NCBI RefSeq assembly: GCF_037963835.1
Contig: NZ_CP150145.1
Location: 682,001 to 746,000 of the forward strand
Reading direction: 5' to 3'
Origin: Paenibacillus sp. FSL H8-0332
GTDB lineage: Bacteria; Bacillota; Bacilli; Paenibacillales; Paenibacillaceae
DNA length: 64,000 nt
In this document: one piece after another, positions 51,333 to 58,982 of the stretch
Position numbering within the stretch: position 1 is the first letter of the stretch
Layout of the letters: every line of letters begins with the position of its first letter
Made by a program: the position numbers and the translations under genes
Notes under the pieces: generated by a model
The model's database searches: none
Told to the model about the DNA's origin: nothing
The model's input: only the letters and a program-made list of their open reading frames with translations

Positions 51333-51908
51333 ATGGGGAAGATGCGCAAGCTGGCGATTTCAACAATGTGCCTGATGCTGGTCTCGGGAGGAGGCCTGCT
51401 GTATGCTGCTGCGGGCAAAACAGATCTCTCATTCTATGTGAATAATACGCTGCTTAAGCAGCCTGCATTATCCTCGGAGGGCGGGGTCTATGTGCCTGTG
51501 GATCAGGTTTCTGAGAATATGCAGGCGATTGTATCCGTGGACGAGTCAGCGGGGACGGTCAAGATCTACAAGCCTAATGTGAACACGGTGCTGCTGGATG
51601 AGCAGGGCAAGATTTTCGGCAAAGTCAGAAGCGACACCAGCAATACCTTCTCTGCCCTGGTGCAGGTGGATGATCTCAAAACAGATATAACCGATCTGAA
51701 GATCACCATCACAGACCCGGCAGGCAAGACGGAAGTTGTGGATAACCAGCCGATCACAGAGAAGAAGGACAGCTTCTGGTTCAAATCGGCAGCGTATAAT
51801 TATAAGGTTACCGACAAGGGGAACTATACGATCCAGGTGTATTTCAAGGATACTGCGTCCAAGAAATGGTTCATCGTTTCTGAATTGCAGATATCGACCA
51901 CTTCATAA
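51333..51908 (+). CDS. Small secreted stalk-domain protein
   Basis: This 191-residue protein has a signal peptide (about 1-24). A copper-amine-oxidase-N-like stalk domain follows (SFYVNNTLLKQPALSSEGGVYVPVDQV) and a C-terminal Ig-like beta domain (LKITITDPAGKTEV, YKVTDKGNYTIQVYFKD). An AGGAGG site precedes the ATG. It is related in plan to the proteins at 37067 and 47346. Function unknown. Confidence 0.75.
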   Translation: MGKMRKLAISTMCLMLVSGGGLLYAAAGKTDLSFYVNNTLLKQPALSSEGGVYVPVDQVSENMQAIVSVDESAGTVKIYKPNVNTVLLDEQGKIFGKVRSDTSNTFSALVQVDDLKTDITDLKITITDPAGKTEVVDNQPITEKKDSFWFKSAAYNYKVTDKGNYTIQVYFKDTASKKWFIVSELQISTTS

Positions 51909-51930
51909 TAACCATTAGGAGGCGATTCCA

Positions 51931-52632
51931 TTGATTAAAATCTACCCGGCTGCGTCTGCGCACCAGTTCGATCTCGGCTGGCTGAAGGGCAGTCATGTAT
52001 TCTCCTTCGGGGATTTCTATGATCCGGACAACACGGCATTCGGGCCGATGCGGGTCTGTAACGATGATACGATCGCTCCGGGAAAAGGCTTCGGCGCCCA
52101 CCCGCACAGTGACATGGAGATTGTCTCGATTGTGCTGTCCGGCGTGCTTCGTCATGAGGACAACCTGGGCAATGTTGCGCAGACGTCCTTCGGCGGGATT
52201 CAGCGGATGTCGGCGGGCACCGGCGCGATTCATACGGAGCATAACCCTTCGGACAGTGAGCCCGTCCGTCTGCTTCAGCTATGGTTCATGCCCCGGACCC
52301 GTGGAACGGCTCCCTCCTATGCAACCGGACGCTTCGATCCGGCCAAGCTTGAAGGAAACCTGCTTCCGGTAGTAGCGGCTGAAGCGTCGGAGGAGATTGT
52401 CGATATAGCCCAGGATATGACGATTTATCTCGGAAAGGCTGGGGCAGGAGGGCAACTGGATTTCCGGCAGGAGCCGGGGCGGCGCAGCTTTGTATATCTG
52501 GTCGAAGGACAGCTTACCCTGAACGGGGATAATGTGCTGCAGCCGGGAGATTCGGCGAGAATCGAGGACATAGCACAGCTTGAGCTGAAGGCTGATGAGG
52601 ATATACTGGTCATGGTGATTGATCTGCCGTAA
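51931..52632 (+). CDS. Pirin-family (cupin) protein, quercetinase-like
   Basis: This 233-residue protein starts at a TTG set by AGGAGGCGATTCC. The cupin metal site is visible as GFGAHPHSDMEIVSIVLSG (two His), LRHEDN and GTGAIHTEHNPS (His, Glu). YhhW-type pirins can oxidise quercetin; the role in Firmicutes is unclear. It stands 22 bases after the secreted protein gene and is likely co-transcribed with it and the next small gene. Confidence 0.9.
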   Translation: MIKIYPAASAHQFDLGWLKGSHVFSFGDFYDPDNTAFGPMRVCNDDTIAPGKGFGAHPHSDMEIVSIVLSGVLRHEDNLGNVAQTSFGGIQRMSAGTGAIHTEHNPSDSEPVRLLQLWFMPRTRGTAPSYATGRFDPAKLEGNLLPVVAAEASEEIVDIAQDMTIYLGKAGAGGQLDFRQEPGRRSFVYLVEGQLTLNGDNVLQPGDSARIEDIAQLELKADEDILVMVIDLP

Positions 52633-52668
52633 TGAGCGGCGGGATACAGACATGAAGGAGGAGCTAGG

Positions 52669-52998
52669 ATGGCAGAACAGGAAAGAGTGCTGGTGAAGCA
52701 TTCCGTCACCGGACGCATGCTAGTGAACAGCATGGAGGGAGTAGGGTACACCTTCGATGAGCAGGGCGGGCTGACCTTGATTACCCTGACGAATGTGGCG
52801 GCAGATAAGGGCGCTGCGGTAGTTGAGCTGAAGGCGGAGCTTAATGTATTCCGCTTCGAGGAGCCTGCGGACGGGCCGGTCATCAAGCATTGGTACTACG
52901 TTGGAGATCAGCCTGTAACCTATGATGCTGACTCCGGGCGCTTAACGATAGCTGTGCAGTCCGAAATCGAATACCGGCCAGATCAATACTGGGCCTGA
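52669..52998 (+). CDS. Small beta-rich cytoplasmic protein, unknown
   Basis: This 109-residue protein has a strong AAGGAGGAG site. It has no signal peptide or membrane helix. The sequence alternates strands (GLTLITLTNVAADK, AAVVELKAELNVFRFE, VIKHWYYVGDQPVTYD) and is probably a beta-sandwich. It follows the pirin gene by 36 bases. No family recognised. Confidence 0.65.
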   Translation: MAEQERVLVKHSVTGRMLVNSMEGVGYTFDEQGGLTLITLTNVAADKGAAVVELKAELNVFRFEEPADGPVIKHWYYVGDQPVTYDADSGRLTIAVQSEIEYRPDQYWA

Positions 52999-53181
52999 TC
53001 CCTTCGCAGACTAGACTCCACCACATGTGCTTACAACAGGCGTGAGGTTCGGGGTCTGCTGCACAAGATGGGGATTGTCTACGCTCCGGGTTAGAATTGT
53101 GAGAAATGTAGTAGTGCTCGCCGTGGATAATAAGGAAAATAGAACCAGGAATAATTTTGCATGAATGAAAGGCGGAGACCC

Positions 53182-53526
53182 ATGGGAGCACTGCATATGA
53201 ATACGGCTGCGATGAATTATGGAAGCAGGGAATCTTATTTTGACGGGAAGCTTATTGAGTACATTGGCTGGTGTCTGGCCGGCTGGCTGGTTACCGTATG
53301 TACCTTCGGCATCTGCTATCCCTGGTCTGTAGTAATGCTCTACCGCTGGAAGGTCGAGCATACCGTGGTGGAAGGCCAGCGCCTGCGGTTCGACGGTACA
53401 GCCGTCAGCCTGTTCGGACAATGGATCAAGTGGTTCCTGTTGACGGTGATTACACTCGGGATCTACGGCTTCTGGGTTGTCATTAAGCTGGAGCAGTGGA
53501 GAACGAAGCACACCCACTTCCAATAA
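53182..53526 (+). CDS. DUF898-like membrane protein
   Basis: The ATG at 53182 is preferred because of GGCGGAG upstream, giving 114 residues. Two repeats of the DUF898 pattern are visible: ESYFDGKLIEYIGWCLAGWLVTVCTFGICYPWS and LFGQWIKWFLLTVITLGIYGFW (given in part), each one or two membrane helices joined by a WKVEHTVVEGQRLRFDG loop. The role of the family is unknown. Confidence 0.8.
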   Translation: MGALHMNTAAMNYGSRESYFDGKLIEYIGWCLAGWLVTVCTFGICYPWSVVMLYRWKVEHTVVEGQRLRFDGTAVSLFGQWIKWFLLTVITLGIYGFWVVIKLEQWRTKHTHFQ

Positions 53527-53557
53527 GAAGTCGCGTGCTTCAAGTATACGCAAGATG

Positions 53558-53594
53558 CTAAGAGCCATCCTCCGGTTATGGAGGATGGCTCTTC
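53558..53594. terminator. Hairpin terminator between convergent genes
   Basis: AAGAGCCATCCTCC pairs with GGAGGATGGCTCTT. The flanking T-run is short. Confidence 0.75.
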
Positions 53595-53646
53595 TGCGTA
53601 GATTCTTGGAGCAAGACACGGCCTGTACAGCCAGCTTGCGGGTTGT

Positions 53647-54366
53647 TTATTGAGCTTTTTGCGGTTCGGGATAAGTAACGCCAAGGGTATCTACCGTTAC
53701 CTTCTTCATCACCGGCGGCTGATCCGGCCGGTCATTCTGGCCACGCGGCAGACTGACGATAGCTTGGACCGCTTCGAGTCCTTCAGTAACCTTACCGAAG
53801 GCAGCGTAATCGCCGTCCAGGCTTGGATAAGCAGCGGCCATAATGAAGAACTGGGAGCCAGCAGAGTTCATATCCTTGCTTCTCGCCATAGACAGCACAC
53901 CCTCTGTATGCAGCAGATTGTTAGTGAATCCGTTGTTATTGAATTCTCCGGCAATGCTGTAGTCCGGTCCGCCCGCTCCTGTGCCATCGGGGTCCCCGCC
54001 CTGGATCATGAAGCCCGGAATGACCCGGTGGAAGATGGTTCCGTCATAGAAGCCCTTCTTGATCAATGAAATGAAGTTGTTGACCGTATTGGGGGCAACC
54101 TCGGGATACAGCTCGGCCTTAATGACGGCGCCGTTATCCATCTCAATCGTAACCACCGGATGACTGGCAGTGGCTGAAGGCACACCTTCTGTAACGGCGG
54201 CGCTCTCCTGCGGTGCTGCTGTAGCCTCGCTGCCCGCTCCGGTACTGCTGTTACCATATCCGGCGGCATTATTATTCACTGGCTTGTTGCCGCAGCCCGC
54301 CAGAATGACGAGCATCAGGCACATCATCGCAAGCAGGATGACGGGTTTTTTTGTGATAGACTTCAC
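53647..54366 (-). CDS. Lipoprotein peptidyl-prolyl isomerase (cyclophilin)
   Basis: The GTG at 54366, 8 bases after AAGGAGAGA, gives 239 residues with a lipobox (LMLVILAGC). After a Ser/Ala linker the cyclophilin domain starts at about 75 with NNFISLIKKGFYDGTIFHRV, IPGFMIQGGDPDGTG (catalytic Arg and Gln region) and AGSQFFIM. It would help fold secreted proteins at the outer face of the membrane. Single gene. Confidence 0.92.
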   Translation of the reverse strand: MKSITKKPVILLAMMCLMLVILAGCGNKPVNNNAAGYGNSSTGAGSEATAAPQESAAVTEGVPSATASHPVVTIEMDNGAVIKAELYPEVAPNTVNNFISLIKKGFYDGTIFHRVIPGFMIQGGDPDGTGAGGPDYSIAGEFNNNGFTNNLLHTEGVLSMARSKDMNSAGSQFFIMAAAYPSLDGDYAAFGKVTEGLEAVQAIVSLPRGQNDRPDQPPVMKKVTVDTLGVTYPEPQKAQ

Positions 54367-54574
54367 TTCAGAATCTCTCCTTTTATCCAAATATAAGAAT
54401 TTCTATGTTGCACACGATAAATTATCCTTCTATTTCTCGCTGAAACGGTACCTTCCTTTAAAAGGACGGCAAAGCCGTTTCCACTTGTTGAATAATCTGG
54501 TGCATTCACCTCTGTATCATACCTTCTTTGTCCTGCTTCTGGCAAAGCCTGCTTCTGCGGCCGGACGGATGCGG

Positions 54575-55888
54575 TTATTTGGGTGCGGGCTGCTCTTTGG
54601 CGGCGGCGAGTGTCGTTCCTTCAGGAACCGGCAGTAAGGCGCTTTTGGAGATGCCGATGAGCTGGGAGCTGTAGATTCCGCTGTGCCCGGAGAACAGATA
54701 GCTGATGACGCAGGCAATGAACATATAGACCGCTCCGCCGGAGCCGAACAGCTCGATGCCCATAATGAAGCAGGCAAGCGGTGTATTGGTTGCTCCGCAG
54801 AAGACAGCGATGAAGCCAAGCGAAGCCAGAAAAGGCCCATATAGATGAAGCACTCCGGCCAGTGTGCTCCCCAGAGAAGCTCCAATAGCGAATAGCGGCG
54901 TCACTTCGCCGCCCTGGAAGCCGGCCCCCAGGGTGAAGGCGGTGAAGATAAGCTTCCACAGAAAGGCGAAGGGCGATACGCCGTCTTCGAAGGAGCTGCT
55001 GATCAGCGGAAGGCCCAGCCCCAGATAGTCCCTGGAACCGGCTATGTAGACCAGGGCGATGATGATCAGCCCGCCGGCGGCACTTTTGAGCATAGGATTA
55101 CGGATTATGGCGGTGAAGGTCCGCTTCAGGTAATGGGTAAGCTCACTGAACAGCAGGCTGCACAAGCCGAACAGGATGGAGGCGAAAATAACCTTGACCA
55201 GCACCAGCGCATCCATACCGGGGAAGACATCCACCTGATAGTGGATATGGTGAACGCCCCACAAGCGGGAGGCAACCAGATCACCGGTGAAGCTGGCGGC
55301 AAAACAGGGCAGCAGCGCCTTATGGCTGATCAGCCCGATGGCGATCACCTCCAGGCCGAACACCGTTCCGGCCAGCGGGGTGCCGAAGATAGAGCCGAAG
55401 CCGCCGCTGATGCCGCACATCAGCAGGATTCGGCGGTCCAGCGGACCGATTCTGAGCCAGCGTCCGAGTGCGTCGGCAAGACTGCCGCCCATCTGCACAG
55501 CCGTGCCTTCACGTCCGGCCGAGCCGCCGAAGAGATGGGTAATCAGCGTCCCGCCAAGGACCAGCGGGGCCATACGCAGCGGAATCGCTTCGTTGCCCTG
55601 GCGGATCTGCTCCAGAATCAGATTGTTCCCTTTGCTGCTGCTCTTGCCGTAACGCATATACATTCCGCTGACGAGCGCGCCTCCCGCCGGAAGCAGGAAG
55701 AGCAGCCAGGCATGCTCCAGCCTTACCTGGGTGACCGCGTTCAGACTGGCCAGGAACAAGGCCGAGGCACTTCCTGCCAGCAGCCCGACCATTCCTCCCA
55801 GAATCACCCATTTCACGAATGTACTCCAGAGCGCAAGCTGGCTCCGGCGCGCTGCCAGCGCTGCCCACCGTTCATACTTCCTCTTCAT
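54575..55888 (-). CDS. CLC-type fluoride exporter (CLC-F-like)
   Basis: This 437-residue protein has about ten membrane segments and CLC motifs: GGSAGREGTAVQMG (gating Glu in GREGT), GNNLILEQI in place of the chloride-type GSGIP, and GAGFQGGEVTPLFAIGASLG. The upstream fluoride riboswitch identifies the ion: CLC-F proteins exchange fluoride for protons. Two genes do not share the unit. The start follows the riboswitch platform by ~40 bases, with a GGGGGCATTAGCC context. Confidence 0.9.
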   Translation of the reverse strand: MKRKYERWAALAARRSQLALWSTFVKWVILGGMVGLLAGSASALFLASLNAVTQVRLEHAWLLFLLPAGGALVSGMYMRYGKSSSKGNNLILEQIRQGNEAIPLRMAPLVLGGTLITHLFGGSAGREGTAVQMGGSLADALGRWLRIGPLDRRILLMCGISGGFGSIFGTPLAGTVFGLEVIAIGLISHKALLPCFAASFTGDLVASRLWGVHHIHYQVDVFPGMDALVLVKVIFASILFGLCSLLFSELTHYLKRTFTAIIRNPMLKSAAGGLIIIALVYIAGSRDYLGLGLPLISSSFEDGVSPFAFLWKLIFTAFTLGAGFQGGEVTPLFAIGASLGSTLAGVLHLYGPFLASLGFIAVFCGATNTPLACFIMGIELFGSGGAVYMFIACVISYLFSGHSGIYSSQLIGISKSALLPVPEGTTLAAAKEQPAPK

Positions 55889-55930
55889 TATGGCTAATGC
55901 CCCCTGACCCGAAATAAATAATACCCTGAA

Positions 55931-55975
55931 ATCAAAACAGACTCCTACCAGCGTAGTTAACCACTGGTAGGAGTC
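55931..55975 (-). terminator. Riboswitch-controlled terminator
   Basis: On the minus strand, GACTCCTACCAG pairs with CTGGTAGGAGTC, then TGTTTTGATTT. The 5' arm overlaps the aptamer's 3' end, the usual fluoride-switch design. Confidence 0.85.
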
Positions 55976-56018
55976 ATTAGCCCCGAAGGGCGGTTATGGC
56001 GAACTCCATCGCCGCAAT
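55956..56018 (-). ncRNA. Fluoride (crcB-motif) riboswitch
   Basis: Read on the minus strand: GGCGATGGAGTTCGCCATAA, then CCGCCCTTCGGGGCTAATGA and CTCCTACCAG. These are the conserved bases of the fluoride aptamer, directly before the CLC gene. Confidence 0.95.
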
Positions 56019-56086
56019 TGAATGAAACTATCGTAAGCCGATTGTCTCCAAAAGTCAATATGGATCTGCGGACCGCTTAGCCGTTT

Positions 56087-56698
56087 CTACTCGTCACCGT
56101 TCGAGCCGTTCAGCACATCGGTTCCGGGCATGGCGTCAGGGTCCGGGGAGACCGGGTCGATGCTGCTTCCGGGAACCAGCTCGTCAGCATCCGGGACATC
56201 CTCCAGCGGTGCGGCTTCCTCCGCTTCTTCCGCCAGCCCTTCCTCAGCGTCAGCATAATTAATGACACTGCCGGTTAATCCAGCCGCCCCGGCCGTGTAT
56301 ATAGCCTCCGACTCCAGCAGCTCATCCCGCTGCGGACCGGGGGTGGCAGAAGCAGGAACAGGGCGGTCTGCCCGTGGGCCAAGCCCGGCGTCCGGTACAT
56401 TCAGCCCGATATCGGCCGCTAGAATAGGGTCGCTCTCCAGCGCCGGATCAGAGCCGTCATCTACTACACCGTCGAAATCGATCGGTGTGAAATGGGCAGG
56501 GTCATGACTGGCCAGTGCGGACTCCAGCGGGCGGTTCCCGGCGGCGCCAGGGGTCTCCTCACTGGGGCTTTGCTCAGTAATCGTGCCAAGCGGACGTAAT
56601 TCTTCCAGCGGGATATCCTGCTCGGGGGAGACACCGCCCATTTTGGTATAGCGCTCATATGCAAAGTCGGCTTCCGTCTTATTGAATTCATTACCCAT
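56087..56698 (-). CDS. Acidic low-complexity protein, unknown
   Basis: The ATG at 56698 gives 203 residues (a TTG two codons upstream is possible; AGGGAG lies upstream). The first ~30 residues (NEFNKTEADFAYERYTKMGG) look ordered; the rest is Asp/Glu/Pro/Ala-rich and probably disordered. There is no signal peptide or membrane helix. Divergent from the first sensor kinase. No family recognised. Confidence 0.65.
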   Translation of the reverse strand: MGNEFNKTEADFAYERYTKMGGVSPEQDIPLEELRPLGTITEQSPSEETPGAAGNRPLESALASHDPAHFTPIDFDGVVDDGSDPALESDPILAADIGLNVPDAGLGPRADRPVPASATPGPQRDELLESEAIYTAGAAGLTGSVINYADAEEGLAEEAEEAAPLEDVPDADELVPGSSIDPVSPDPDAMPGTDVLNGSNGDE

Positions 56699-56916
56699 CG
56701 TCAATCAGCTCCCTTTTCCCTTGTTGTAGGCCTTCTACATCTTATAGTACAACTATACCCTTTTAGGCAGCGGCTTAAGCGGCGGCGAATCTGCCAGGCA
56801 TCCGGGCTGCTGTTCTGCTTAATATATTCATTCCTGCGGCAGAATAACCGGAATAGATGAATTAACCGAGCCGTTTCGAGGTTATTTGCAGTCTGATGGC
56901 AGGTATTGTGCAAACG

Positions 56917-56924
56917 TTGTCGAA
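56917..56924 (+). promoter_or_regulatory. Sequence matching a Spo0A box
   Basis: TTGTCGAA, the Spo0A consensus, 55 bases before the first kinase gene. It fits a sporulation link, but an octamer is expected about twice by chance in this window. Confidence 0.3.
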
Positions 56925-56979
56925 AATAAGAGTCATATGGACTACATAAATACAACTAAGGATTCACTGAGGTGCCACA

Positions 56980-58875
56980 ATGAAGTTAGCATCAACCAAA
57001 ACGGCCGCAGTCTTCATTATGCTGCTGCTCGTGATCACCCTAATTCCGGTGGGAATCGCCATGGAATGGGACGGACATACAGAAGCAGAAATTCCGGCAT
57101 GGGAGCTGAAGTGGGAGACGGCCGAGATCGACGGCATAGAAGCTGCAGCGGCATGGTCAGCTGCCGAGTGGACATGGGTGCAGGCCAGGAATGACAGACC
57201 GTCTCCGCCTTCAGGTACTGCCTCCGCCTGGCTGCGGCTAACCTTGCCCCCTGCCGGAGCAACTCCTGCTATTCTGATCGATAAAGTATTTGGCGACAGC
57301 CTGAAAGCATATATAGACAACCAGCTTATCTACGATTCCAGCGACGATGTGGAATATAGCGGCAACAAAGTGCTGATTCCGCTACCAACACATGGCAGTG
57401 CCAAGACGCTCTATCTATGGAATGCGGGCAGCGGAGAGTTTGGGATCGAAGGGGATGTAAGGGTCGGCAGCTACACTAAGCTGCTGTCCTTTTATGTGAA
57501 GCAGGATCTGGTGGATCTTGTGCTCGGAGCAGCCATGATCTTCATGGCCGGAGCCTTATTGATCTGCCTGTTGTTTCTTAAGCCGGAATTATTCTACAGC
57601 GGTTTCTATCTAATCCTGGTCATCCTGTCCTTTGGGGTGCTGCTGATTACCTACTCCCCGTTTCTGTCACTGATCCTAAGCGGCGGGGAGCGCCTGAGGC
57701 AGATTTGTTTTGATCTGGCCTTGTTTACGCTTCTGCCGGCATTCACACTCTATTTTGAACAGTTGTTCGGACCCGGCAAGCGGGGGTTCACTACCCGGGT
57801 GCGTAATTTTCAGCTGGCGTACTCCCTGTTCTGTGCCGCTGCGCTTATTCTGAATGCACTGCTCTCTTTCCGGCTGGACTCCCTGTATTCGGTGCTGACC
57901 ATTAACGCAACCGGTGTACTAATGATTGTCCAGTTTGTTTACCTGCTGTATCTGTCGCTTTCTTATGCCCGCAGGGGCAATTCAGATGCCACCCTGTTCT
58001 CCGGCGGTTTCTCTGTGTTTGCCGTGGTATCCTTGGCGGAGCTGCTGCGGTACTTCATCTCTGCGGAGAGATATCATCTGTACTGGTGGAAGTGGGGAAT
58101 GATGGTGTTTGTGATATCCCTGATCGTTATTATGGGGAAACGCTTTGCGGAGAGCCATGAGAAGGCGCTGGAATACGCCAGGGAGCTGGAGAAATTCAAT
58201 AATGATCTGCAGCGTTCGGAGAAAATGGGAATTATCAGTGAACTCGCCGCCTCCGTGGCCCATGAGGTACGTAATCCGCTCCAGGTCACCCGTGGGTTCC
58301 TGCAGATACTGGGCGAACGCTCCGGCAATAAGGAGAAGGAATATTTGCAGATGGCTGTGGAGGAGCTGGACCGGGCCTCGGTAATCATTACCGATTTCCT
58401 GACCTTTGCGAAGCCGGGCGTGGATGCCGTGGATGTATTCGAAGTCTCGGGCGAGCTGAGGCATGTGTCGGGAATTCTGCTGCCGCTGGCTAATCTGCAG
58501 GGCGGTTCTATAGAGCTGCGGCTGCAGAAGGAGCTTCACGTGACGGGCAGCCCGGCCAAATTCAAGCAGGCGTTCATTAATCTGATCAAGAACAGCATTG
58601 AATCCCTGCGGGAGGAGGGAATGATCGTGGTAACGGCCTGGAGGACAGGCGGCTCGGTAATTATCAGCGTGAAGGATAACGGCGTGGGAATGAAGGTCAC
58701 TGAGCTGGCCCGGTTGGGGGAGCCGTATTATTCTAACAAGACCAAGGGCACAGGACTTGGCCTCATGGTCACCTTCCGTATTGTTGAAGCGATGAACGGT
58801 ACCATTGAGTTCAACAGCCGCAAGGGTGAAGGAACTGAAGTGCTTATTAAATTGCCAGCCTCCTTCAGTAATTAG
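56980..58875 (+). CDS. 7TM sensor histidine kinase 1
   Basis: This 631-residue protein has an N-terminal signal-anchor helix and a ~140-residue extracytoplasmic beta domain (jelly-roll, 7TMR-DISM-type). Seven membrane helices follow (about 175-395), then a short coiled coil, a HisKA domain with phospho-acceptor His428 in SVAHEVRNPLQ, and an HATPase domain (NLIKNSIESL, DNGVGM, GTGLGLMV). The kinase core resembles sporulation kinases. There is no response regulator beside it, as expected for phosphorelay kinases. It is a tandem paralogue of the next gene. TGAGGTG precedes the ATG. Confidence 0.9.
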   Translation: MKLASTKTAAVFIMLLLVITLIPVGIAMEWDGHTEAEIPAWELKWETAEIDGIEAAAAWSAAEWTWVQARNDRPSPPSGTASAWLRLTLPPAGATPAILIDKVFGDSLKAYIDNQLIYDSSDDVEYSGNKVLIPLPTHGSAKTLYLWNAGSGEFGIEGDVRVGSYTKLLSFYVKQDLVDLVLGAAMIFMAGALLICLLFLKPELFYSGFYLILVILSFGVLLITYSPFLSLILSGGERLRQICFDLALFTLLPAFTLYFEQLFGPGKRGFTTRVRNFQLAYSLFCAAALILNALLSFRLDSLYSVLTINATGVLMIVQFVYLLYLSLSYARRGNSDATLFSGGFSVFAVVSLAELLRYFISAERYHLYWWKWGMMVFVISLIVIMGKRFAESHEKALEYARELEKFNNDLQRSEKMGIISELAASVAHEVRNPLQVTRGFLQILGERSGNKEKEYLQMAVEELDRASVIITDFLTFAKPGVDAVDVFEVSGELRHVSGILLPLANLQGGSIELRLQKELHVTGSPAKFKQAFINLIKNSIESLREEGMIVVTAWRTGGSVIISVKDNGVGMKVTELARLGEPYYSNKTKGTGLGLMVTFRIVEAMNGTIEFNSRKGEGTEVLIKLPASFSN

Positions 58876-58982
58876 AAAATATTTTTGTTTATTCCGTTTT
58901 TTTGAAGGGATGGGCCGAGCATGGGGCGAAATATTAACACTAACAGAACTTTGCTTCTGAAACTTTCCACTGAGGTGCGTGC

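Noticed and set aside
54575..55888. Ordinary chloride channel or ClcA-type chloride/proton antiporter
   Set aside because: The chloride-type GSGIP motif is replaced, and a fluoride riboswitch precedes the gene; fluoride export fits better.
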